A stretch of 64,000 bases of DNA from positions 24,460,142 through 24,524,141 of the forward strand of contig NC_085049.1 of assembly GCF_963662255.1 (NCBI RefSeq). Reading direction: 5' to 3'. The DNA comes from Cinclus cinclus (taxonomy: Eukaryota; Chordata; Aves; Passeriformes; Cinclidae). Below, one piece after another: positions 11,901 through 24,400 of this stretch. Below the pieces are notes generated by a model. That model had not been told where the DNA came from, did no database searches, and worked only from the letters and a program-made list of their open reading frames with translations. Each line of letters begins with the position of its first letter. Position 1 is the stretch's first letter. The translations under genes were made by a program, and so were the position numbers.

Positions 11901-14900
11901 CACACAACATACATCCACTATCTCAACAAGTTTGCCATGGTTGAGAAGCTGTGCATAAATTCTCCTGGAAAATATTCCTGCTGAAGCTGTGGCTGCTAGC
12001 TCCCATCCTCTTGAAGACAAGACAAGAATGGCAGAACAAACTCAACAAACACTCAAATTATGTAATTTTGGAATTATTTTTTTATGCTTCCCAGACAAAG
12101 TTTAGGATAATCTTCCAGATATCTGACCAACTCCTTAATAGTCCCACAAAGGACTCATGGTATTTTCTTTCCCCATAACAACACAGTAAAAATTCACTTA
12201 CTTCATGTGAGTGCTCACCTAGCCCTGAGAAGGGAGAGCCAACCTGACTTCTCTTCACTCTTCCATATTTAATCACACATGGGAAAGACTTGGAACACTT
12301 CCCTCAAAGGGCTCAACAGGGCCAGCTGCTTCTACACAAAGATGCCTGACAAAACCAGCAGGTATTTTGCAAAGGTAGGAAGTACTAAACCTTAGTTGCC
12401 ACACCTCTGCACAGACTGGCAGCAAGACATGTGTGAAAAAAGGCACAGAATGACAGCAAAGGTTGAAGCACACTTCTGTATTATTGAGGTCAGCATTGTA
12501 ATTTATTTGTAAAGCTTACATTTTCAATTCAAATGCAGTCATGGCCTTAACATGACAGCAAACATGCCCCTTGCAGTCTCACAACCTCCATTTCTTCCAC
12601 CTTCACCTAAGTCCCCTAGAAACTTATTAACAGCACCTGAAAACACCTGATCTTCCAAATATAAAGAGCAATTTCAACTTTTTTTTTTTTATAAGCAGAA
12701 CAGCTGAAAACCACCCACGGTCTTAGAAGTGGTGACAGAAGTACCTGCCATACTTCTGACACGCACCTTCTCGCAGGCAGGTGCCCTGACACATCACTGA
12801 GACCCTTCCAACCTCGTCCCAAAACAGTCCTCTCCTCCACAAGCCTCCCTCAGCCCCTAGAAAGGGCTGCAAGCAGTGAATTAAGACCACAGCTGAAGGG
12901 ACTCGGCGAGCCTGGTGGGATCTACACCCTCGGCAGTGCTCATGTGAGATCAGGAGGCCACGAGCACATTCCAGGAGTGCTGTTTGGGGGCACTCCTTGC
13001 CACCTTGCTGTCCCTAACAGTGGCATCCTGAAAAGCAGGAGCATCTTCACTACTCCACGGGTAAACTGATATCCAAAAACTGGCATCCAAAACGGTCCAC
13101 TTATACAAACACCAAGCTTCTGAATCACAGTTCTGACTGCAGGCCTTACTCCTTTTATCCTTTCAACTCTGGCCAGAAACAACCACCAAGAACATGGAAT
13201 CAGATCTGCCCAAAGCAGTTCTCCCACTGAGCACTACGGCAGCTTCTACTGGAATTCTGATTTCTACCTTATCCATTTTAAGTATCTGAGCCGCTGTAGT
13301 AAAATTTAAATGTAAATATATTAATCATACCAATATTCCATACAAGCAACCACATAATCCAGATGCTTCTTCCAAAGGAGTTCAGACATACTTTCTGTAC
13401 TGGATAGCTTTTGTGCACTTGTGGTGTGCTGTAAGAAAATGCTAACTTTTCAACCTGGTGCAATGCCAGCAGGAAGACAGTTGGGGCCTCATGGAACATG
13501 ATTTTGCTCTCTGTATCTGACTGGACAATTGTATCTGACTGGCAAGTGGCACAGCAAGGTCTTTCAGAAGATGTGCTCAGGTCTCTTCAGCCTTCAGCAG
13601 ATTTTTCCATTCCTCCCTTGGCTCTCATAGAGTTCTCCCAAAGCTTAATTGTGGCCTGGCTGCTGTGTGGTGTGCACACTGAGTTTGGGGCTCTTTCCCT
13701 CAACTCAGGACACTGCTGAGCCCTCTCAAACAGCCAGCTGAGCTTGGGGCTCTTCTGTCATACTAAAGGATGGCACCTGAGCAGCCTTGAGTAAAACACA
13801 GCGTGCACAAAATAGAACTCTTAAGGCAGCAGAATACAGCTAACTTTGAACTCATAGGAGAAAACCCTAACAGCATTTTAGTATCTAAACATTCACATTA
13901 AAAATATTTTTCTATGTCAAAATGTCAATAGAGCTGGAAAAAACTAGTAACATTTGTTGACATTCTTAACATAGTTTCATATTTTATCTCATAATAACAA
14001 AAGAATCATCAAAAATGCTTGGTTAAATATGTACTTTATACAGTATCTGTTAGATAAACACACTGAAAAAGTTTTTTTGTATTAAATTTTGCTATTTGAA
14101 ACAGCTAACTTCTGTCATTCACACCATTTTGAACATCTGTAAGCCTACTGCTACTACTTTATGAGGGAAGACTATTTAACCAAGCAGAGCTCTGCAAATC
14201 CAAGCAGTCCAATTTTTAGCCTTCATATCTTAGAGAATTATCAACTAAACCAGATTTAGTTACTGCATTACACCTACAGCAATACATACCAATGCTAAAG
14301 CAATATATAAAACTGTGCTCTCTTTAAAAAGAATGGAGTCTGAGTGCTGACTTGATTGGGAAAGAGCTTTCATGGAAGTCCTGACATATTCAGCTAAGTC
14401 AAGCAGAGCACCAGCATGTCCAAAGCTGTCCTTAGCTGAGCAGAAAAAATCAGGAGTTCAACAGCTCATGTTCTGCTCTCCCAGAATCTTCTTTCTATTG
14501 TAATTTTAAAACTGCCAACACACATTAACAAAAATATGTGAATGTAGATACAAGGAAAGTGCACTTCAAGTTCAGATTATCTCAGCATGACCACACAGGG
14601 TTGGTGGATATATATAAAAATAAACAGTATGCAACTACCTCCAAAGATGTTATGACCAAAGTAGTAAGTCCATCCTTGTAAACTGGAATATACCCCAAGT
14701 GGTAAAGTCAGAGGTGACTTGAAGGTGGAATTAGCATCTCAACAAGTCAGGAGAAAGAGACAAAGAGAAATCAGATAGTTCCACACATCTGTATGTCTGG
14801 AGTCACTTTTTGCAACTGCTATAAAAAGCTGCTTTTGCAAGACATAAACCAACACCTTTGCTGAGAGCATTAAAACAGTCAGAGTTCAGAGCCCTGAACC

Positions 14901-15290
14901 TTTCAAAATTATAATTTTAGTATTTACCATGCTAGACAGATGGCTTGAACTTTTACAGTATGCAATTCAGACTGTAGGAGGCATTTAAACAGAGGTGATT
15001 TACAATAGTGGAATATATTCAAATCAGAACATTTTGATTCATTTAGAACCATTAAAATGGTATCATTTTTGACTCATAACAGCTTTTTTGAGGACTTGTG
15101 GTTGGAAGAGGGAAGGCTGTGCAGACCAGTAAAACTCAAATGATATGAACCATACCCAAGAGCAGTATCTGACACAACTCTAATAATACTTGAAGTAAAA
15201 GCCAACTAAAAGGTGCAAGATAGACCCCTACAAACACTCTCCCATCTTTGACAAGAATCAGAGGTACAATGAACCTTTAGAGCATAATTA
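8961..15290. other. Intergenic interval between SAMM50 3' end and PARVB promoter
   Basis: No gene or exon recognised. There is a G/T-only simple stretch at 11530-11622 and short homopolymers. An upstream alternative first exon of PARVB could lie here, but I cannot point to one. Confidence 0.6.
11530..11622. repeat. G/T-only simple stretch with GTTT units
   Basis: About 90 bp almost free of A and C on the plus strand, ending in repeated GTTT. Low complexity. Confidence 0.7.
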
Positions 15291-15296
15291 TTTAAT
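15291..15296 (-). terminator. Candidate SAMM50 polyadenylation signal
   Basis: ATTAAA on the minus strand, about 145 bp after the stop. I see no AATAAA between it and the stop. A short 3' UTR would fit this gene; tentative. Confidence 0.35.
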
Positions 15297-15439
15297 GTGG
15301 TTTCTCGTGGAGTCCAAGAGGTAAATCACTCAGCTGTGTATCTGCATTTCAAGGAAAAAAAGACCATTTTGAAGTATGTTACAGTCTTGATTTCATCTCC
15401 AGAGCACAGTTTCATTTAGTGATGTAAAATACTTCTGTG

Positions 15440-15485
15440 TTATAGAAATCTTATTCCTGCTCCAAACTGAACACCATCACATATC
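15440..15485 (-). CDS. SAMM50: SAMM50 terminal coding exon 15
   Basis: Codes the end of Arg455 and [14 protein letters not shown], then TAA. The last strand matches the beta-signal pattern of mitochondrial barrel proteins. The acceptor is TTTTCAG|GATATG. Confidence 0.94.
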
Positions 15486-18400
15486 CTGAAAAGAAATAAA
15501 AAATAAACAGTGTGATTTGTACAGTACTGATGAAATGAAGATTAATTCTCCCTACCCCCAAATTCCCAAGGTTTTAGCTGACAAAGGATTTTTAAAATAA
15601 ATGTTTTGACAATCTGTCATCTGTATGGAGCATTTGCATTTCTAAATAAAGCTCATAATTTTAAAATTGCTATTATACATTCACACTGCCCATAGAAACA
15701 TAATCCTGCTCCTGTATGAATGACTGAATATCTGACACAATACTCACAGACAAGAACAGGCCTCCTGAAGCTTTTTTATTGAATATTATAATATTTGCTT
15801 GACACAGGATAATTGGTTGCTAACAAATTAATTTCTTCTTCTTTTGTCTTTATCTATAAACTTGTTTTCATTTTTCAAGCAAAGACATTAAACTAGGTAT
15901 TTATCAAAGACATCAAATGAGATATTTATCCAATCATTTGGGTTAAGAAGGCTTAAGAAAACGCCACAAGCTGTCTGAGCAATCATTTCCCCACAAGAAA
16001 TGAAGCTGCTGCAGAGCTACTTGCACTTTCAACAGCTGCTCTCAAGATAAATGAACCCTGGCCTTGGGAAGCAAAGTCTTAACCCAGCTGTGAAACAAAG
16101 GTGAATAAAGCAGGCTGGGAAAGCAGCACTGAGATGTCTCTGCTGTATGGACTAAACCAAACCACAGAGCAGAACTCTCTGAGAAAGCACTCAGGAGTGC
16201 AGGAGCCTCTAGAGAAGCTGGTGTAGCAAACCAACCTGTCTCCAGCCTGTACTCCCATGGGGAAGCAGTAGTTGAGCTCCAGCCTGGCGATGTTCCCCAG
16301 GCGCAGCACTATTCCGGCACCGTAGGACCAGCGAATGCACTCTGCCAGCCTCTGCAGGTGTGCCCTGGGACCCTCACCTGCAGCCAAACACCAAGGGATG
16401 AGCAGCAAGACAGCAGAACTAGAATAACAACACTGTGATTTTAGTTGGATTGTTGGCTGGTCTCTATGTCCCACTATTGGGCACCTACTAGCAAGGAGAA
16501 GGAAATGAATATTAAAGACTTCAATGTCTTTACTGCTCTGTTCCCGTGTCTGAAGGGGACCCACAGGAAGATAGAGAGAGACTACTGACAAGGGCTTGGA
16601 GTGACAGGACAAGGGGGAATGGCTTCACACTGACAGGAAGGAAGTTTAGATTGGGTATTGGGAAGGAATTCCTCCCTGTAAGAGTGCTGAGGCCCTGGCA
16701 CACATTGCACAGAGAAGCTGTGGCTGCCCCATCTCTGGAACTGTCCAAGGCCAGGCTGGATGGGGCTCTGAGCAACCTGGAATAGTGGAAGGTGTCCCTG
16801 CCCATGGCAGGGGGTTGGACTGAGATGAGCTTGAAGGTCCCTTGCAACCCGAACCATTCTGGGACCCTATTCTATGATTTAGTGGGTCTCCACTATTTTT
16901 AAGTTGCTTGAAGTATCTCACTCCCATATGGATGTCACCTTTCCTACATCAAGGGAGGCAGATATCAAATATCACTATATTCTAAAACTGACTGAAATAA
17001 TATTGAAATGTCATACATTAAATACACTGAAATGTATTCTGAATAGAGTTATGGATGGGAGGAAAAAGAGTCCCATTAGCTACCATACCCTCATCTAATG
17101 CCACCACTTTTTCTTTAGTTCATCCCAGTAAACACCAGAACCCCACTAAAACATCATCTTTAATTCTCCCTTCAAATGGTGTAAGATAGCAAATGTTAGT
17201 TACACTAACATGTTAGTTATTTGTCTGCAAACATCATCAATTCACAGACACTACCACTATCCTCCTGGCTCTCTTTCCTGCAAGTTGTGCCGGAAATTAC
17301 AGAGAGAGCTAAATGAACTACTGGTAATCTGTCAAATGTGTAAGTTAAAAGCAGCAGGTTTTTGACAGGCACCAAAACATATGCAGTAAACAAAATGCTT
17401 CTGAGTGAGCAGACACAGAACAACTAACTCTCCTTTCTGCTTTTATATGAAGACAAGAGGTTGTGTTTTTTTGGGTTTTTTTGAGTCTTACCATAGTTGA
17501 GATTGCAGAGATTTCCAGCATTAAGGAAGAAATGTGTTCGGAAAAGATCTCCAAACCCTCCGCGGCCAGGCCGGAAAGGGAGAGGGGTGTAGATATGCAA
17601 CCCTCCAGCCCAGAAGGCTTCTCCTCCCAAATAATCACCTGCTTGGGCAAAATGTTGCAATAAAGGCATTTACTGTGGAACATATTAGAAAAAATCACTT
17701 GTTAAAGGTACAAAAACATCCACAAGTTGTTTTACATTCTGTAAGTTTATACTGCACTTTGACCCTTTACAACTCTTCCCATTTGCTTCCAACTCTCTCC
17801 AAACTCAGCACTAATAGCTTGAAAAATTAGCACTTCCACATTTCTTTAAACCTTCCAAGGGAAGTGCATTTTTCTTCCTTCCCTCACCTGAACAGCCTGA
17901 GGCATGCACTTACTCATGGCAGTTCATCAGAATTACCTCCTGACCACCTCTGTAATACTTTCCTTGATTTTAAAAATGGGCAATTGATACAATTGAACAA
18001 TTAACTTCAAAATAGACTGGATGATGAATCCACTGATAACAGCAGAGTAAGGAATAGAAGTGAGGAAGTTCCTGGCTCTCCAAACATCTCTGTTGAGATT
18101 CTTTTCCCCAGGCTACCTGAACATAGGCTGTGTCAAACAAACTGTTGCTATAACCACGTTTTGGGAACTTTCCCAGCTTCAAGATTGCTTACTAATTAAA
18201 ATGACACACTGGAAGGGTGCACGTCTGAACACGCACATGGTTTACAAAATTAGTAATTAATCACAATTTAACTAAGAACTACCTGGCTTTATCTCACTGT
18301 GAATTAATCTGTAGCAACAGATCAAAGCCTTAACACTTCTCAAAGTACAGAAGGAGTGTAATTATTTTCAGGTAATACAAAGTTTAAGGACTCTCTGTGA

Positions 18401-21400
18401 CACACTAATATTTACAGTATTGTCAGGAGGTTTTAAAACTGTCAGACCTTCACTCTGGGGTCCAATGCTGTACATGCTGAATCCACGCACACTTGTTGGT
18501 CCACCAAGGTAAAACCTAGTGAATACAGATAAGCTTAATTTAATGCTTTGCTCGAAGGTAACTCTGTAACAGGTTTAGTAATGTCATGTTTAAACACCAG
18601 CATTAGAGGGCAAAATTGGCTACAGGGTGAAGAGAGTCACAATATGGCTATGTGTCTAAATAAACCTCTGCCCACTACAGAATTTTGCAGGTGGTAAAAA
18701 CCATTCTGCAACCATATATAGAGGCAGGCATAGCTACTACACAGTAAGTTATAAATTTTTACCAGCCCAATATGAAAATGGCTTGAGTATGAACATGCAT
18801 TTATAGCTAACTACAAACACTTTATTCTCCTCAGAACTACTATTGTTCTTCTCTTGTGCAGAGTTTTCTATATACAATATCTCTGTTGACTGGAGAAAAA
18901 GCCCCAAACATTTAAAAAACTTGCCTGTCAGCTATACTGGATGGCCTGTCTCCAATAGGTACCAGCATTCCACCCCAAAGTGATGCTGAAATAACCTTTG
19001 GAGAGAAAAACAAGTTGTTTATTAGTACTTATTCGTCAGGCAGAGCTCCCATCAGTCTCCTAGAGTTACAGCTGCTCCCAGCCTGTGGATATCAACACCC
19101 TGTATGTGGGATTTGCCACAGGATTTTCAGCAAACTCTTGATGGCTGCTGCCCTCTTTCTTTTACACAGTGCTGTGCCTTGAAAATGTCAATACAGCACA
19201 TTTGAACCAAATTCTACTTCCACAAGAACTTAAGGGAGCACTCAACCTCATCCAGCACCTCTTGTCTTGGGAATTTTCATGTCTTGAATTAAGACAACAC
19301 TGCTGCCACCAGTTATTCCTGGCTATTTGAAACCCACAGGAGACTGAGTCCAACAAGCAGCTGTCAAAAATGTACAATTATAACCTGTCTGTAAATTAAC
19401 CTTATAATTACATGAAACCACTTTCTGGAATTCACCATACTGACATCAAATAAAACATACAGAGTTACTCTTTATCTATAAAAAGTAATTCTTGCAACTC
19501 AAATCACCGTAACAAATAGATTTATTCACTTGCTTGCTGCCTTTGTAGAACTACTACTGAGAGATCTATTGTTAATACCTTTGGGATACAAATTACTGTA
19601 ACCTCTGACTTTTAAATCTTCTCCATGCAAGTTGCTGTTTAACTCCCCATTCAGGACTGAAAATTTATTGCACTGCCTCCATGTGATACAAAAAATTCTT
19701 TCTAAATGCAGTTAGAAATATTCCTGGGATATGGTGAAATTCCTATTTCAGTTTTTCAGTATTTCAATTCAAAACCTTATTTCCACCTGATACTAAATCA
19801 ATGCTGTTGAAATCAGTCTTCCCATCTTTTCCTGATAATCTTACACACAAGAAACAATTACATGCTATGATATCAAGATGAATAGTTATATATTCATCAT
19901 GTCAATTAAAAAGAAAATTAAACCAAGATTATACAGAATACTCATGAAGGTTTCAAAACTTTTAAGTTTTTTAAAAACTTCCAAAGTTTTTGGAAAATCC
20001 CTCCTAAGGAAGACCACAAAGAACAGACATGGCCAACATCACTTCTGAAAGGAAAATCATTCTTTTGGTTAACTGTGAAACAAGTTCTCTCCAGAATTCC
20101 CATTTTTCAAGTGACTGTGCACAGCAGGAACATAAAGTTAAAAATAAAGAGTCCATTTTCCAGAAAACAAAATCAAGTTATCTACTCCAGCCATTTTTCA
20201 CAATACCTTTCCTAATCCATAGTGAAAAATAATCGTAAGACATAGGTTTAATAGCCCCAGGAAAACCTCAGGTCAATTACTAAAATATCTTTTAAAAAAT
20301 TACCGAATCCCAGAAAAGTTGCTTATTCAACTGAAATTCAAAATCCTCTTTCAGGAAGCTCACATCTCCACCTGTATATCCAGCCAACTCCTGCAAAGAC
20401 ATACATTTATGGAAGTTGCAACAGATATGACATGTTTCTTTCCTCTAAAAGTTCAGCATGTCTGTATCAGCACAGGAAGTGTTTTTCTTTACAAGAAATA
20501 CAGAAAAACTGGCAAGGTGAGGCAGGTGAATTTTGGACCAAGGCATGCATGAACCTCAGAATAATGAGCTGCATTTTTTTCTTTTCCAAATATTAAACCA
20601 AACTATTGCTTTCCAATCTATTTTGTAAATAAAGGCAAGATAAAATGGAGCTGGAAAATTCAGCATCCAAAATCAAGACTGCATTTCCCTAGATCTGAGA
20701 AGACTTCATGTGTTGAAAAAGGACATGACACAATTTTTTCTTTTCAGGTCTCATGAAGCTACTGAACTAACTCAGTGTTAGAAGCAGGATCTAACAAATG
20801 ACACAGTACCTAAATCCTGAATTACAACTACTTTTCTCACCCACAACAGTTCACTGCTGCTTACTTTTAGCTCCAGTGGCATTTCAAATCTGCCTCTAAA
20901 GCACTGCAGAAATTAATGCTTCTGAAATATTACCCATACAGCAGAAAAGCCACCTTTTAGAATGGCTCTGATTGTAACAAGAGGGAAAAGCATTTTCTGT
21001 GCCAAAATGATACATGCATATGCCTTGGAGAGTTAGGTATTTTTACCCAGTCTTTCATTTTTAACTTTGACTTAAAAATTTCGTAAGTAGCAACAAGACT
21101 ACAGCCTGGCAATCTGTGCATGACAATGTTAAAAATGAAGGGCTAATTAATACTCACCAAAAGTGTAGTGCAAACACTGTCAGAGATAGTGTCTCTCAGC
21201 TAATAAATAATTTAATGCTGATGGAGAGGCTGTGCTCTTTAACTAATAGGACACAAATGAAAACCTTCCACCATAAAAAAAGTTTCACGATTTTAAAGGG
21301 CATACTTGGTAAAAAGAAAACGTAATTACCAGTCCACACTGGCTCCTAGTAATTCTTAGATTAATTTCTAACTTTAGACATTTTTAACATGAATATCAAT

Positions 21401-24400
21401 TAGATAAATTAAGACTTATTTGAACACACAGATAAACCCCAATAATAGCACAAGTGATTTTTACCTGATTAATTTTCAGCAAAGCACCTCGTTTTGGCAA
21501 GATTGAGGAGTTCCGGGAATCAATTACCATGGCATGCTGAAAAGAACAAAAAAAAAATTGGGTTAGGTTCTTATATCTAACCCAATGAATACCTCAGAGT
21601 GACACCATTATTTTCCTTCCAAAACTGTGCAAACTACAGTGGAAGACAACCACAGCTCCACCTAAAATTAGTGGAGCTACATGGATTTGGGAACAACATC
21701 CCTACAGACTGGCTTTGCCTGCCATTTACAGGCCACATGAAATGCATACTTTTGTAACTTCTGCCCATGGCACACACCAGACACAGAGCACAGCCCAACT
21801 GCAACACATCAATCTGCAAATAGCTTATCTCCTACAGTTTATAAGTTGCAAGGCAAATGCAAGAAAGCATTTGGTCATTTGGAAGGCAAATGACCAGAAA
21901 CTGGCATAGGGGAGAATGTTTACAAAAGGCTTAGGATGAGGAAATTTACTCTCCCTGTCTGCCACAAAACAAAGCAGTTCTGCAAAAAGAGATGGCAGGG
22001 GAGACAGAGGGAGAGCAAGCCAAAGCCTAACAGTCAACTGTGATTCCCTGTTCTCCCTCTGGGCCTCCTGGATTACTCCAAGGCAATGAACAAACACAGC
22101 AAAAGATGCCTGAAGGAAAACACATTCCCTCCAAGAAGCTTATTTGGTATCACTCCAAAGTATGAGATGTCTCAAAGTCCTGTGTTTTTAAAATATTGTC
22201 ATGAAAAAGCCTTACAGAGACAGAAGATTTTAGAGAATGTCCACTTTCCTCCCGAACAGAAAAGGATGCTGTTCTAGCAAGGCAGCCAAGCTCTCTCCAC
22301 ACACCTTCCCACTTCAGTGTGTGACTGGTCTTCCAGATGGGAAACTACAATAAAGAATTGAGAAAGTCATAAAAACAATGGTTACAAAATTAAAATAAGT
22401 ATTTTTTATATTTGAGTCTACGGCTTTCTTCCTAAACTTCTTGAAACAAAGAGAAACCCTCTTCCATTTCAGAGTTATGCTAATTCTACTCCAGCCATGA
22501 GAGCTAGATGTACACTAAATAATCCATCCTAAATGAAAAATATCTTGAATTGGGCTGATACAGTAAGCTAGGCAGCCAATTGCCTCTCTGAAATGATGAA
22601 TTTTTAAAAATTGAAGAAAAACATACTGGCATTTTTATACAGCCAAAAGTAAAAAAAAATCCAAAATGCAAGACCTCTGTCATTTTCAAATCACTGACCT
22701 CTTTCAAATAAAGAAAAGTCAGGCCTGTGCACGAGTGATTCAACCATTCAAAAAGTAAACCAAATATTTCCAAAAACTCAACTGAAATGTAAATGAAGCA
22801 TGTGTCACACTTGTGCTACACTCACATTAAATTCTGCTGATATTCCTCGGTCTGTTTCTCGAAGTGAGCTCCAAGGGAACTGTCCAGTTACTTTGTATAC
22901 ATTAACTGAAAAACTGAAAGACAGCATTATGGACAGGTTTGAAAGGGCAACTATTTAAGGTACAGCTCTGAATAACCACAAAAATTTAAGGAACCAGCTC
23001 TGCTACATCATTACCAGATTCTCAGGAAAGAATAAATGCAATTCTTACTCAATGAAAGATCTTATTAATTGATTTCTATTCCTTCATTAAAAAAAGAAGT
23101 AGAGAAAAGTGCATCCCCTACTTTTTGTCAAAGCTTCCAGGCCGTGGTTTGAAGAAGGACAGGCCGTATGAAGTTTCCTTGGTTCCATATGAGAACTGGA
23201 AGGTCACCTTTTCTGCACGTCCGAAGAGATTTGGGAACTTGAGCCCAAGCACCTACAGAAGATAAATTTTAAAAACCCCAAAACATTAAGTAAACAAACA
23301 AAAATCTCCCCACATCAATAACATTTTATGTTGTTTGCTGTCTTTCATCTTAATCATATGCTAAAGACAAGGACATCATAGGAATTAGAAATTCAGATAT
23401 TTAAAAATATTTGTAACTGAACATGGTTTTTTTGTCAATCAGTTCTCTCTCTGCACTGGCAGAAAAAGCCAACAGTGCAAATTACAATCAAACATCCAAC
23501 TTTTATTGCTGTTTAGGAGCTGCTGACTTAATCTGCAGTCTCACTAAGACATCAGTGCTGATGCTACTTCAAGCAAAATCTCCAAGCCTTTCTCAAAGCC
23601 CTGGAGAACAAATCTTTGGCACAACAACCAGCTGCTCCACAACTGCAGACTCTCCCACTGATCCTCAGGAAAAACTCCTGTCAGGAGGGCTCCTAAGAAC
23701 CAAAACAAGGGAAACTTATCACTGTGGAGTCACTTCTCTATAGAGTTTTGTTTTGACAACAAGATCCTTTTGCAATCAGACCTGATGGTGGTACAACACA
23801 AATTCTACAATTCTCCAAAAATTACTGAAACACTTTTGCCTATTCCAACAGTTTCCTTGCATTCTTCAGGCAGCTCATGGCCCTCTGGCAGAAAAGATGG
23901 AGTAGGTTTCCTCCCAAAACAGACACTACCACTGTACTATTGCTATGTGTTCTATTGGAAAAGAATACTAAAAACTCCCAAAATCCTGACTGCCTTTGTC
24001 TGACAGCTGTTGGAAGCAAACCAGTAACCTGAGCTGTGTAATGATGGTTATTATGCCATAAAGACAAAAGGCTTTTAGTCTGAAGTACCAGATGTATAAG
24101 ATTCATCTGAATTTAAGGGATTAGAATAAATAAACCCACTCAACTCTCAAGGAAACTTAATCTGTGTTGCCAGTGTATAAAAGTCACGCTTTTAGATCAT
24201 TCACAAGTTTTACTTCTCTGTGATAAATTAAAATCAAATAAAGGAGAAAGCTGAGCACAAAATAGAAACTCAATCAGCTTTCAGTCAGTTCTGAGCAGCA
24301 CTGGAAGCAACAAGTAGGATTCCCTGCTGGTTTCCTTCAGGCCATGATACCCTGGGACCTGGCTCCTGGCAGTGGAGCTGCATAAGCAGCTCTCAACTCA

